Shown piece after piece: positions 1-9,134 of a DNA stretch of 27,500 nt (the first letter of the stretch is position 1; each line of letters begins with the position of its first letter). This DNA comes from Monocercomonoides exilis (lineage: Eukaryota; Preaxostyla; Oxymonadida; Polymastigidae). The stretch is taken from assembly GCA_001643675.2 (NCBI GenBank), contig LSRY02000004.1, positions 1,232,501 to 1,260,000 of the forward strand, in the 5' to 3' direction. Under the pieces are notes generated by a model that was not told the DNA's origin, made no database searches, and saw nothing but the letters and a program-made list of their open reading frames with translations. The translations under genes were made by a program, and so were the position numbers.

Positions 1-506
1 ACAAGAAAAGGCGATTCGAAAAGATAGAAAAGTCAGCAAGCATGTGCCTTGCTGCTTGATATTGATATGAAAGATGATGATTACAGGCAAACGAGATGCA
101 ACACTTTGCGAAACTTTATGTTCATTCAGAAAGCTCCACTTGGAAGAGGAAATAAAGCAACCTCTAAGAATTTCATTTTGATAAAGGAATTCTAAAGAAA
201 GTGATCAATGAACAAAGGAGAACATTTTATTTGCAAAGAGATATGCCCATATAAGGTTATTGAAAGTTTGTTTATTCAAGATGGAAATTTTTTCTCCAAA
301 CATTTATATTATTACTTTTCTCTTCTATTGAAAAGAAAGAATTTATAAATATCATTTTTCAAATGATTTTAATGATTCAGCAATATTCATAAATCAAACA
401 TTCTTTGTACAATGCTCTGATATTTTTCGATATTTTTTAAGAAAAATAATTATGGATCGTGAATATAATAGATATTTAATAATTAAAAGACAAAATATTC
501 CTTACG
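1..506. other. AT-rich upstream region, no gene seen
   Basis: No open frame of note and no recognisable RNA gene. The last 200 bases before the ATG at 507 are very AT-rich with short A and T runs, as expected for a protist promoter and 5' leader. I cannot identify a specific promoter element. Confidence 0.5.
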
Positions 507-1508
507 ATGTGGGTGCATTTGTCTTTTTTGGCATGCTTGCTTCTTGCCAACATTATTGAAGCATGGGGTGCCACACATATTCATTCGCTAAAAAATCCAG
601 TTGCAAGCACAGATTTTCATTTGCATAATTTCCCAGTTTATTCGAATCAAGACGGTCCAAAAGATGTAAATTTTCTAACAAAAAACACTAATACAAATGC
701 TATCGAGCTAAATGTTTCATTAGCGGTTAAAGGATTGCAGAATGGTGCATCGACTTCAATTAATTCTTTTTTTGGATTTTGCAATTCTTCAGTTGGATTG
801 AAAAGTGTAACGCTTGAACATTCTTCCTCGCCATTCACGATAACAAAAGAAAAGTCGTGCATCATGCTGGATTCGTGCTTTTTTCAACAAAAATCGGTGT
901 CTCCGTTTGATTTGCAAAGTGGGTCAATCTGCCTCACAAACATGACTTTGATCCCCCAAATGAATGTTAACCCCTCCAGTCTCATATTTTCATCGGATTA
1001 TTTAAATACTGTTATTTTGAGTGATTCCATTCTTTCGGACCTTGCTGTTTCGTCATCAAACTATTTTCTATTGTATGGAAAGGGCAAAAGTGAACAGATT
1101 TCTAACTGCGCCTTCAGGAACATGTCTGTGAAATCTGACAAGAACAGTGATTTTCAAATAGAGTATTCATGTCTGTTGAGTTTGATGGAAAATGCACTCA
1201 TTTATTCATGTGTGAATGTCTTTGAAGGAAGTATCTCGAGTGGTTCGCATTTTTCGCAGGAATTTATCTGCAAAAACATAACTACACACATCGGGAAAAG
1301 AGAAATGAATGCTCTTGAGAAAAAAGGGCAAATGAATTTAACAAATAGCCAATCATTTTCGTTGTGTGAATGGAAAGATTGCACATCCCCACAAGGAGGT
1401 GCTCTTAATGTGTATGACAACGAAAATGCAACTCTCACAGTTGAAAATTGTTCTTTAACAAGATGGAATGCTTCTTACACAAGAGGTGGAGGAATTTATC
1501 ATAAATAA
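507..1508 (+). CDS. N-terminal piece of left beta-helix surface protein
   Basis: 333 codons. It starts with a clear signal peptide (hydrophobic LSFLACLLLANIIEA core, residues 4-18), so the ATG at 507 is a convincing start and the protein should enter the secretory pathway. The rest is Ser/Asn/Cys-rich, with N-glycosylation sequons and beta-helix strands such as NATLTVENCSL near the end. That region aligns with NATLTVENSSF in the right paralogue, followed in both by a GGGIY motif. The frame stops at the TAA at 1506-1508. The homologous sequence continues in another frame directly after it, so the stop reflects a frameshift and not a natural C-terminus. Function is unknown; an adhesion or surface-sensing role is an inference from the architecture. 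Confidence 0.7.
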   Translation: MWVHLSFLACLLLANIIEAWGATHIHSLKNPVASTDFHLHNFPVYSNQDGPKDVNFLTKNTNTNAIELNVSLAVKGLQNGASTSINSFFGFCNSSVGLKSVTLEHSSSPFTITKEKSCIMLDSCFFQQKSVSPFDLQSGSICLTNMTLIPQMNVNPSSLIFSSDYLNTVILSDSILSDLAVSSSNYFLLYGKGKSEQISNCAFRNMSVKSDKNSDFQIEYSCLLSLMENALIYSCVNVFEGSISSGSHFSQEFICKNITTHIGKREMNALEKKGQMNLTNSQSFSLCEWKDCTSPQGGALNVYDNENATLTVENCSLTRWNASYTRGGGIYHK

Positions 1509-1571
1509 TCGCTGAATGCATTGTGCTTCATTCATCATTTACTCAATGCACATGTGCTTCATTAAAATGAG

Positions 1572-4500
1572 ATGGTGGAGGAGGAATTAATATGCGACCA
1601 ACAAAAACTCAAAGACAGAAGCGATGCATTTCAAATTCATTTTTTGATAACTGCCAATGCAATTAAGGATATTGGAGGTGCCATTGAACATTGGGACTGT
1701 GTTGATCAAGTCATTATTTCGAATTGTCTCTTTTGTAATTGCTTTTCAATGCTTGGAGGAGGCGCTGTATGTCAAAGTGAAACATCAAGAAATAATGGAA
1801 TTTTATTTTATTATTGCTTTCTCCACAACAATACAAGTGAAACAGGAGGACACGACATTTCGTTTAAAGGTTCCACAACAAGTAATATTGATTTGAGTTG
1901 TTATTCAACAAGGCAAACATCAAATAGAGTAATTTTAATTGACAAACATTTTATTGACAAAAGTGAATGGCTTCGAAATGATGGAGGAAGAATCAGATTT
2001 GTCTCCTCAGTGTTGACCAAACCAAATGCAAAAGACACATATGCATGCGGAATTAATGAGTCCCATCCGCGTGGCACCATCAGCCATTGCCTCACTCAGC
2101 TGATCCCGGATGTTGTGAAGGATGTCCAGATACTCACAGGAACGATTGTTGAAACCAAAAGTGTGGATTGTGGCACAAACTCTTTCACAATATATGGCCA
2201 GAGTGGTTTGAGCACAACAGTGCAGACAGAATTGGAAGCAGCTGGGTTGTCTCTTTTTGCTGTCTCGACAGGCACATTGACTGCAAGGGACTTAACTCTT
2301 GTGCATAACGTTATTCATCCGAATAACCGTGGGTCAAGGCTGTTTGAGATTTCTGGAACAGGAGAGATGTATGTGAGCAGTCTGAACATATCTATTGGAA
2401 GTGGGCAATCAACAGAAACAGCATTCACAACAGAGCTGATCAATGTTCAGAATGGTATGCTGCAGATGGACAATGTGAACTGGGCAAAGACTATCTCCAC
2501 TGTTTCGTTGTTTTTTCTTTCTTCAACAAATGAGATCTCATTGACTCTTTCAGAATGTGATTTTGATGAGATTGAAAGAACAACCAGTGGAGCAGCTTTG
2601 ATGTCGTTTTCTAATGATAAGACAAATATCGGTCTAAATTCTTGCTTATTTTCTGGTTGTGGGAGCACAGGCTCAGAGAATGGAGGATCAATGATGTCAT
2701 GTGCAGGGAATGAAAATGAAGTGAAAGTGAATGGCGGATCTTTCGATGGATGCTTTTGCTCAACATCCAATGGTCTTGGGGGTGGAATTCTTCTTCAATT
2801 ATTGACTGAAAACCAAGATTTCCTGATTTCTTCTTCATTCGGAACAAACACAGCCAAATGGGGAAGTGATATCTTTGTCATTTCACCAGATTTGGAAGAA
2901 ACAGCAAAATCAGAAAAAATCACATGCGTTACGATATCATCAAATACTGCTGACAAGGTGAGGGGATATGACAATGGAAACACAAGTGTCTCTATTCCAC
3001 TGTGCATATATCTCCTTCCCGCTCCAGAAGAAATATTTGTGAGCAATTCTGAGGCATCCGATCACTCACATTGTGGAATAGCTGAGTTCCCTTGTTTGAC
3101 TTTGAAGCACTCGCTCACAAGGCAAAAAGCTTCAAAACGTGTGGTTGTGAGTGGATTGATTCCAGTTAACGAGGAATTTTTATTAACCAATCAGAAACAT
3201 GAAATCCGAGGAAATGATGATGAAAGTGGCTGGACAGTCTCTGATTCGAGTGCAACATCCAATTCAGCAATGGTAATAACAAGCGTTGAAACAGTCTTGT
3301 CAAAACTTATCTTCTCTCTTCCTTCTTCTTTTTCATCACATTCCACTTTTATTTCATCATCTTCTTCAACACTGATGCTGTTTCAATGTTCTTTAACTCT
3401 TCAAGATTCTTCATCAGAACTGGTATCCTTATTCTTATCCATTGCTTCAGGAATCCTGACAATTGATTCATTATCAGCTTCGTCAATCACTTTGAGCGGA
3501 AATCCATTGATCTCATTATCAGGAAGCATCACAAAGGCCGAGTTGATGAGCAATCAGTGGTTGAGCATGACTAACTGCCATTTTACAGAAATAGAAAGAG
3601 CAACTGGAAGTGGAGGGTGTGTGAGCATTGACAACAGCGATGATGAAGATTCAAACACACAAATTAATATTAAAGAATGTGATTTTGATGGATGCTCTGT
3701 TCTGGCTGACGAAAGCAGAGGAGGGGCAATTAATGTCCAGTTGAAAGGGAATACTCAATTGAATATCATTTCATGCACATTCACAGGATGCACAGCACCA
3801 ACTGGAGAGGAGAAATCTGACTTTGGGGGAGGGATGGCACTGAAGCTGATTGATGGCTTTTCTTCATTTGTAATTTCATCCCCTGTTTTTGGCACAAAAA
3901 AGCCAAATATTGCGAAAAATGGAAATGACCTGTTTGTTGAATCTCCAAACTTGACAAAGAGCATCACAAACACCTCGCTTCCATTTGTTTCTGAGAATCT
4001 GGCTGATATTTCCTTTGATTCAATGAGAGGCTTTGATGGGAGTGACACAACGAATGCTATTCCATTGGTTTATTTCTGGCGAGCGATTGGGACAGAGATA
4101 TTTATTGGGAGCGAAGGTTGTGATGTGTGTGTGTGTGGATTCTCAGATTATCCTTGTCTGTCGATGGATCATTCGTTGACAAGACTGGCAGAAGGAAACG
4201 AAAGGAACATTAACATTATTAGAAAAGGAATTCTTCAAAAAAGTGTTGATGTGAGCGAATATTCAATAAGCTCAAATAATACAGAAATGTGCTCATTGGA
4301 ATGTGTCTCATCGCTTGAGGGAGCAGAAGGAGCAGCAATGAAGATCCAGGGAATTACCAATTTCGAGCTGATGAAGTTTGTAATTCCATCTTCATTCGCA
4401 AGTGGAGTGAATGTTTTGATGCATGTTGGTTCAAGCGAGGGATTGTTGACTGTGAAAGACTGCTCATTCACAAAAAATGAAGAAAGCGGAGAAGAAATAA

Positions 4501-6320
4501 TCAGCTATGGGTTGATCAAGGCAGAAGGAGGGACAGCTGTGCTGGAATTTGTGACAATGCAATCGCTGTCTTTTTCACAAGATATTATTTCTGTGCTGTC
4601 GACAACAGCATTGAACATTAATAATCTGACAATGAAGAATGTTGAGCTGGAAGGAGCAAGCGGATTGAGTATTTCAAAGAGTTCAATGAGAGAAAAAAAT
4701 GAAATTGAACAAGATGTTCTCATTGAGTGGAGCTCATTCGAAGAAGTCACTCAGAACACAATCAATGATATTCCTATCATTCGAAATTATAATGATGAGC
4801 CATTGAAAATTGATATCAGAAACACAACGATGAAGAGATGCGGAGGAACAAGGTGTAGAAAGGGTGGAGGTATATTTTCTGTGTTGAATGAGGGAGGAAA
4901 GTTTGACTGCTTGTTTTCAACAATTTCTGAGTGCTTCTGCTCAACCACAGGAAGAGGCGGGTGGCTGTTTCTGGAATGCACCTCAACAGCCGAGCAGCCT
5001 CTGAACTTTGTGCTGTCGAATATCACGTTCAAGGATAACTCTGCTTTGAGGGGGAGAGACGTGTATGCGAGATGCCACTCAATCGAAACACAGATCTTTG
5101 AAAAGCAGTTCTTGCTGGATTTCAGAGCTCCGTTTGTGAAGGAGCGAGCGATATGGGGCTGCACAACAGACTTGCATGCGGGTGAAGAGGATCTGCTGCT
5201 GAGGGTTGTGAAATACCAGAGCGAGACGATCTTTGTGTCTTCTGCTGCAGACAACCACGAAGACAGCAAGCAATGCGGAGAGTTCAGCAAGCCTTGCGAG
5301 TCGCTGAATGAGGGGGTGCAGCACATCGTTCCGTCTCAATACTCCCAGCTGTTGGTATCGCACAAGACAGCCATCTGCGCGCCATGCAGCGCAACCAGCG
5401 TGAGCATCCGCTCGCTCGAGTCCCCGTCCTCTGCACTTGTCCATCTCGACACCCCCATCCAGCACTGTCCAGCCATCCTCGCAACCTCTGCAAACGTCCG
5501 GATCGAGTGTCTCGACTTCCTCTTCAGCCCGTCCTTTTCGCACACAGGCAGTGCTGTTGTGCGCCACACCGATGGCCACCTCTCGCTCTTCTTTGTCCAG
5601 TTTGCTTCCTCTGCCACTTCATCAGCCACCTCGCCAGCTGCACACCCGGCGCTCCTCAACTCCTCCCTGCTCGCCATCGAGAGTGGCCACCTGACTGTCG
5701 ACAACTGCTCCGTCCTGCACCTCGCGTTCGCTCTCCCGCCTTTCCTCCTCTCCGCTGCCGGCCATGTCGCCCTCTCAAACATAAACCTCCAGTACCTCCA
5801 GCTGTCAGCCAGCGCCTTCGAGTTCCGCCAGTGCCAGAGCGCATCTGCACACAGCGTGGCAGCCGAGCATCTGGTGTTTTCGCAGGGCAGCATCCTCTGC
5901 ATCCCCGCCACCGCCACAGGAGACATTGCCTTTTCCGGCTCGTCTTTCCGCAACTGCACAAATACAGACTCCAGCACCAGCACCAGCACCAGCACCAGCA
6001 CCAGCACCAGCACCAGCACCAGCACCAGCACCAGCACCAGCAACTCCTTTGGCTCGTCTGTGCTTTCTGTGACTTCCTCCTCTGCACACATAGCTCATCC
6101 CAACTTCACCTGCTCACAATGTGGCCCATCCTCTGACAACGATGCAGATGAACCGGCACAGCAGGGGAGCGTTGTGAGAGTGAGCAATGCAGCTGATTTT
6201 TCGCTGGCCATGTGTGTGTTTGAGGGAGCACAACCATCGAGAAAGGAGAGTTTGCCAACAATAATCCATCAATCGAAGGATACCCATCAGCAAGAAGAAA
6301 TATTGTGTGTGGAGACGTAG
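1572..6320 (+). CDS. Central ectodomain piece of left beta-helix surface protein
   Basis: 1,582-codon open frame covering most of the ectodomain. The first ~30 codons are out of frame with the homologous right gene; real homology begins near the GGAIEHW motif (nt ~1675). Several beta-helix modules of roughly 350 residues each carry a short Cys signature (CGIAEFPC, CGFSDYPC, CGEFSKPC) followed by Cys/Gly strands with GGGI, GGAI or GGGM turns, a layout typical of pectin-lyase-like or chlamydial-Pmp-like repeats. The last ~30 residues are again out of frame, after the shift at about 6229, so the terminal stop at 6318-6320 is not the natural end. In this state the product would lack the transmembrane and kinase-like parts and could be secreted. 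Codons between ~5340 and 6130 are unusually GC-rich. Confidence 0.7.
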   Translation: MVEEELICDQQKLKDRSDAFQIHFLITANAIKDIGGAIEHWDCVDQVIISNCLFCNCFSMLGGGAVCQSETSRNNGILFYYCFLHNNTSETGGHDISFKGSTTSNIDLSCYSTRQTSNRVILIDKHFIDKSEWLRNDGGRIRFVSSVLTKPNAKDTYACGINESHPRGTISHCLTQLIPDVVKDVQILTGTIVETKSVDCGTNSFTIYGQSGLSTTVQTELEAAGLSLFAVSTGTLTARDLTLVHNVIHPNNRGSRLFEISGTGEMYVSSLNISIGSGQSTETAFTTELINVQNGMLQMDNVNWAKTISTVSLFFLSSTNEISLTLSECDFDEIERTTSGAALMSFSNDKTNIGLNSCLFSGCGSTGSENGGSMMSCAGNENEVKVNGGSFDGCFCSTSNGLGGGILLQLLTENQDFLISSSFGTNTAKWGSDIFVISPDLEETAKSEKITCVTISSNTADKVRGYDNGNTSVSIPLCIYLLPAPEEIFVSNSEASDHSHCGIAEFPCLTLKHSLTRQKASKRVVVSGLIPVNEEFLLTNQKHEIRGNDDESGWTVSDSSATSNSAMVITSVETVLSKLIFSLPSSFSSHSTFISSSSSTLMLFQCSLTLQDSSSELVSLFLSIASGILTIDSLSASSITLSGNPLISLSGSITKAELMSNQWLSMTNCHFTEIERATGSGGCVSIDNSDDEDSNTQINIKECDFDGCSVLADESRGGAINVQLKGNTQLNIISCTFTGCTAPTGEEKSDFGGGMALKLIDGFSSFVISSPVFGTKKPNIAKNGNDLFVESPNLTKSITNTSLPFVSENLADISFDSMRGFDGSDTTNAIPLVYFWRAIGTEIFIGSEGCDVCVCGFSDYPCLSMDHSLTRLAEGNERNINIIRKGILQKSVDVSEYSISSNNTEMCSLECVSSLEGAEGAAMKIQGITNFELMKFVIPSSFASGVNVLMHVGSSEGLLTVKDCSFTKNEESGEEIISYGLIKAEGGTAVLEFVTMQSLSFSQDIISVLSTTALNINNLTMKNVELEGASGLSISKSSMREKNEIEQDVLIEWSSFEEVTQNTINDIPIIRNYNDEPLKIDIRNTTMKRCGGTRCRKGGGIFSVLNEGGKFDCLFSTISECFCSTTGRGGWLFLECTSTAEQPLNFVLSNITFKDNSALRGRDVYARCHSIETQIFEKQFLLDFRAPFVKERAIWGCTTDLHAGEEDLLLRVVKYQSETIFVSSAADNHEDSKQCGEFSKPCESLNEGVQHIVPSQYSQLLVSHKTAICAPCSATSVSIRSLESPSSALVHLDTPIQHCPAILATSANVRIECLDFLFSPSFSHTGSAVVRHTDGHLSLFFVQFASSATSSATSPAAHPALLNSSLLAIESGHLTVDNCSVLHLAFALPPFLLSAAGHVALSNINLQYLQLSASAFEFRQCQSASAHSVAAEHLVFSQGSILCIPATATGDIAFSGSSFRNCTNTDSSTSTSTSTSTSTSTSTSTSTSTSNSFGSSVLSVTSSSAHIAHPNFTCSQCGPSSDNDADEPAQQGSVVRVSNAADFSLAMCVFEGAQPSRKESLPTIIHQSKDTHQQEEILCVET
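5340..6130. other. GC-rich mosaic segment inside the left gene
   Basis: About 0.8 kb where codon choice switches to C- and G-ending codons and Ala, Pro, His and Ser become common. The flanking coding DNA, and the matching part of the right paralogue (near nt 18150-18950), use AT-rich codons. The beta-helix character persists (LTVDNCSVLHL, IAFSGSSFRNCT), so it is a homologous module of different base composition. Edges were judged by eye. Confidence 0.6.
5973..6041. repeat. Hexanucleotide (AGCACC) tandem repeat, 11.5 units
   Basis: A perfect run of AGCACC units encoding alternating Ser-Thr in the left gene. Each unit is two codons, so changes in unit number keep the reading frame and alter only the length of an Ser/Thr linker in the ectodomain. 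The right paralogue has no counterpart. Confidence 0.9.
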
Positions 6321-8131
6321 GAACATTACATGTGAATAGTTTGAAAGGTGGAGATGGGGTGCTGCCCAACACCTCGATGTGGATTCTGAATGAAGGGTGC
6401 ACTGTGGGAGGGATGGCTGAAGAAAGAGATTCTGTTTTCTTTATTCCGCGGCTGGATGGCGTGGAGGCTGAAGACAATGGAGGCGAGACAACATTGAAGT
6501 TCCATGGATCGCTTCTCTTGCCGTGCAACCTGTGGTTCCAGATGGCAACCACCGTTGGGTCAGCCTCGTCGATGGCAGCTCACCAGTTCGAGGCAGACGG
6601 GTTTGCGGGTGAGGGCGAGGCTGTGGGGGTGCTGCCATCAGGCGCCATCCGCTCGGCTCCAGAAGAGGCAGAAGTGTCTGTGTGCATTCTGTTTGGAAGA
6701 ATAGACTCTCCTTCATCAACCGAATCGTTTGTTCTGAAGAACAGAAGCGAATCTGAAATAAAAGGAGATGGAAGAATTGTTGAGGGAGGAAAAGAAGGGA
6801 AATCATCATGGGCGTTGATTGTGATCATTATGGCCACAGTTCTATTGATTGTTCTGATAGCACTTGTAATTTTTGTTGTTCGATGGAGGAAGCAAAAGAG
6901 ACGAACAGAAGAGCTGGAGGTGATTGTGGAAGACACAGTGAATAAGGATCCAAAGGTGTTTGAGATGGTGACGATGGAGATGTCTCCCGAGGAGCAGTGG
7001 AGGAGAGTGGCAGGGGATGTTGAGAAGAAGAATGAAGAGAGGATAAAGAAGATGGTGTATGATACGAATATGCAACATTATGAATCATCCGAGCATTTGT
7101 TGAGTGAGAGTGGGTCAACTGAATATATCCTGGGAAGAGACTCAGACAAAATTCCTGATTGGGTGTTGGAGAAGATTGACGAAAAAGAAGAGGAAGAGAC
7201 AAGAAAGAGAACACCATCACCATCCATTTCATCCACTTCAACAACCGATTCTGATTCAACTTTTGTTCGAAGGGAAGATCTGTGCCCAACTACCTCTTCG
7301 ATGTCGAATCTGGTGGATGTAATGGCCTGTTCATCGCCTCATGAAAAACTTATTGTTGATCTGAGGGATTCTTTGTTCATGCTGCTTCATGGAAAGAATG
7401 AGAAGAAGGAGATGGCAATCGGGACGGTGGAGGAGAGGGAGCAAACAGCTGCCCAAATCCTGTTCTGGGTGGCGAATCTTGCGCTCCACTCCTTTGATGA
7501 AATGGACAATCCACTCTCTTCTCTTGCCAATCTGAGTCCTCACATTGTATTGTTCTCCGAGCACATGGTCATTTGCATTGCGATGCACTCCGACTTCTCT
7601 TCTGATGATTCGGACTCATCATCCATCTCTTCATCGACTGTTGTGACATCTGCAAGCGACGACAATGATGATGACTCTCTGCCCTCATCAGCCTTTGAGG
7701 ATGAAGATAGTTTCAAAAAAGAGTGCTTGAGGTGGAAGGCACCTGAGCTGTTGATCAACAAGAAGATGGAAGCTACGAAGGAATCTGTTGCCTTTTCGAT
7801 CGGGATGATGCTGTGGGAGTGCTTGACGCTGAAGATCCCATTTGGTGAGTATGAGGCAGAGGTGGCGGGGCAGAAGATTGTGAATGGAGAGAGGCCAAAA
7901 ATCGAAGCAATCCAGAAGCAAACACTTAAAGAAATTGTAAAGCTATGTTTCTCGAGCAAGATGAACGAGCGTCCATCGCTTCTGCATTTGAAGAGAGAGT
8001 TTATACAGCTCTTTCCTCCAGGAGCTGTGATGCTCACTGTGTCTGATGCAGTAGATTATGACGAACCGTCCGTTCAAGATCAAACGCAATACAGGACTGG
8101 CCCAGAAAGCCAAAGTATTACCAATGCATGA
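6305..8131 (+). CDS. Membrane-proximal, TM and pseudokinase piece of left gene
   Basis: 608-codon frame; the homologous reading extends upstream to the frameshift at about 6229, so the ATG at 6305 is only the first Met after the break. A hydrophobic transmembrane helix (about residues 168-193, WALIVIIMATVLLIVLIALV) is followed by a basic stop-transfer RWRKQKRR. The cytoplasmic part is acidic and Ser-rich and ends in a kinase C-lobe-like region. Visible are RWKAPELL (APE-like, ~475), AFSIGMMLWECLTLKIPFGEY (helix F, ~496) and the subdomain XI Arg in NERPSLLHL (~553). The glycine loop, VAIK Lys, HRD Asp and DFG are absent. The catalytic loop position reads LANLSPHIVLF, so both Asp and Asn are gone and a pseudokinase is likely. 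It is nearly identical to the C-terminus of the right gene; the only protein difference I noticed is one Ala/Val. From 6338 it lies inside the palindrome arm. Confidence 0.75.
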   Translation: MCGDVGTLHVNSLKGGDGVLPNTSMWILNEGCTVGGMAEERDSVFFIPRLDGVEAEDNGGETTLKFHGSLLLPCNLWFQMATTVGSASSMAAHQFEADGFAGEGEAVGVLPSGAIRSAPEEAEVSVCILFGRIDSPSSTESFVLKNRSESEIKGDGRIVEGGKEGKSSWALIVIIMATVLLIVLIALVIFVVRWRKQKRRTEELEVIVEDTVNKDPKVFEMVTMEMSPEEQWRRVAGDVEKKNEERIKKMVYDTNMQHYESSEHLLSESGSTEYILGRDSDKIPDWVLEKIDEKEEEETRKRTPSPSISSTSTTDSDSTFVRREDLCPTTSSMSNLVDVMACSSPHEKLIVDLRDSLFMLLHGKNEKKEMAIGTVEEREQTAAQILFWVANLALHSFDEMDNPLSSLANLSPHIVLFSEHMVICIAMHSDFSSDDSDSSSISSSTVVTSASDDNDDDSLPSSAFEDEDSFKKECLRWKAPELLINKKMEATKESVAFSIGMMLWECLTLKIPFGEYEAEVAGQKIVNGERPKIEAIQKQTLKEIVKLCFSSKMNERPSLLHLKREFIQLFPPGAVMLTVSDAVDYDEPSVQDQTQYRTGPESQSITNA

Positions 8132-8414
8132 ATGGATACATACACATATTCCAGAAAGTTGTGCACTTCTTCTGATATCCTCACAGAATTGGCATCACCA
8201 ACATGAACTATCGCAAAGGATAGAGCACGAAGCACGAAGGATGTTGAAGGCATTTTATTTCTTGCAAGATTTCCGTTTATCCTCTTTTCGCAATTATGCA
8301 TTCTTCTTCTTTTGTTTTTTTAAATATATTTTCATATCACAAGATTTTGTATTTGCCTTTTTCCGAAACACATAGTTCAGCATCGAATGGACTGCAAATC
8401 TGCAAAATCCCGGA

Positions 8415-8737
8415 TTATTTCTCTTTTTCATTTGCATTCAAAACTTTAAAAATGTTCATCAACCGATGCCGCAATACTGCCAACAGGAAGACGACTGCAA
8501 TCATAAGAATAAATAATAAAGCAATATGTTTCATGCCATGACATAGCGCAGCGTCCAATGCAATTGTCTTTCCATCTCTATAAGAATGGCATGATACAGA
8601 ATACAAATCCCCATTGCTGTTCGTTCGATTGTCTGCTCCTTTGATCTAATTGCTTCAGAATACTCAATGATACGGTGGTAAGAAAAAACTTTCGAGATGG
8701 CCTCTTTGTGGAAGATATCGTTATCTTTTCTCATCAT
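8415..8737 (-). pseudogene. Possible tail-anchored protein fragment (left-arm copy)
   Basis: Two overlapping minus-strand frames (8737-8531 and 8606-8415) read together as an amphipathic, charged stretch (IIEYSEAIRSKEQTIERT) followed, after a frame change near 8533, by a single hydrophobic helix (HIALLFILMIAVVFLLAVL) and a short basic tail. That layout resembles the C-terminus of a tail-anchored protein, for example a SNARE-like one, but I cannot show a family match. No convincing coding sequence was found upstream, so this may be a remnant or chance. It is convergent with the left receptor-like gene. Confidence 0.25.
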
Positions 8738-9134
8738 CGAATTAAAAAAAAGCTCAAATCACAAAGGGGCAACAAATAAAGAGAAGCTTGACGTAGAAAT
8801 GCTCTGCACGGAAGAAGAAACAAAGTCCATTCTTTTTGCATTCGGCTGCGCTTTCGAAACAATGGAGAAAAAATTACTTGCTTCCATTTTGCATAAACGT
8901 ATCACATTACCCTCTCCAGAAGCAAATCCATTGCCATTTAATAGATTTTCGTGCCCTCACTCAAGAATCTTGAGAATTTCGCTTCATTTTTTTTCACATC
9001 TCAATAAATGTTTCCATTAGCAGCTCTTATCCCTCACAATTCCTTCTTCTCCTATTGTCCATTCTTTCGCAAAATCTTCAGTTCTCTCCTATTCCTGACC
9101 ACTTTAGCCACAAATAGCCTCGGCAATTCTTCTC
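8738..9134. other. Non-coding part of left arm
   Basis: Short frames occur on both strands, but none shows recognisable protein features. It may be the degraded upstream part of the tail-anchored fragment at 8415-8737. A mirrored copy lies at 15181-15578. Confidence 0.4.

Larger units (their letters stand above)
507..8131 (+). pseudogene. Left receptor-like gene: beta-helix ectodomain, TM, pseudokinase (frameshifted)
   Basis: This is the full extent of the left paralogue, about 7.6 kb and nearly the same length as the right one (16184-23931). It would encode a signal peptide, a long extracellular beta-helix region, one transmembrane span and a cytoplasmic kinase-like tail. The ectodomain shows repeated GGA/GGG-aliphatic motifs, NCSF/NCLF-type strands and CGxxxxPCxSL modules near nt 3073, 4133 and 5276. 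Comparison with the right gene shows that homology leaves the first frame at about 1505, runs in another frame through a TGA at 1568-1570, and returns to the first frame near 1662. It shifts again at about 6229, where a G-run is shorter than in the right gene (GAGGGAGC against GTGGGGGGAGC). Read literally, the protein is split into three pieces (507-1508, 1572-6320, 6305-8131). It is either a pseudogene or needs recoding. No intron is evident, because homology continues through the broken zones. Confidence 0.75.

Noticed and set aside
5973-6041. Possible CRISPR-like or minisatellite array
   Set aside because: Units are contiguous 6-mers with no spacers. It is a coding microsatellite.
5336-6091. 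Long antisense and alternative frames over the GC-rich block, with poly-(LV), (CW) and (AG) runs
   Set aside because: These are shadow frames of the hexanucleotide repeat and GC-rich codons of the left gene. The plus-strand frame carries the beta-helix homology.
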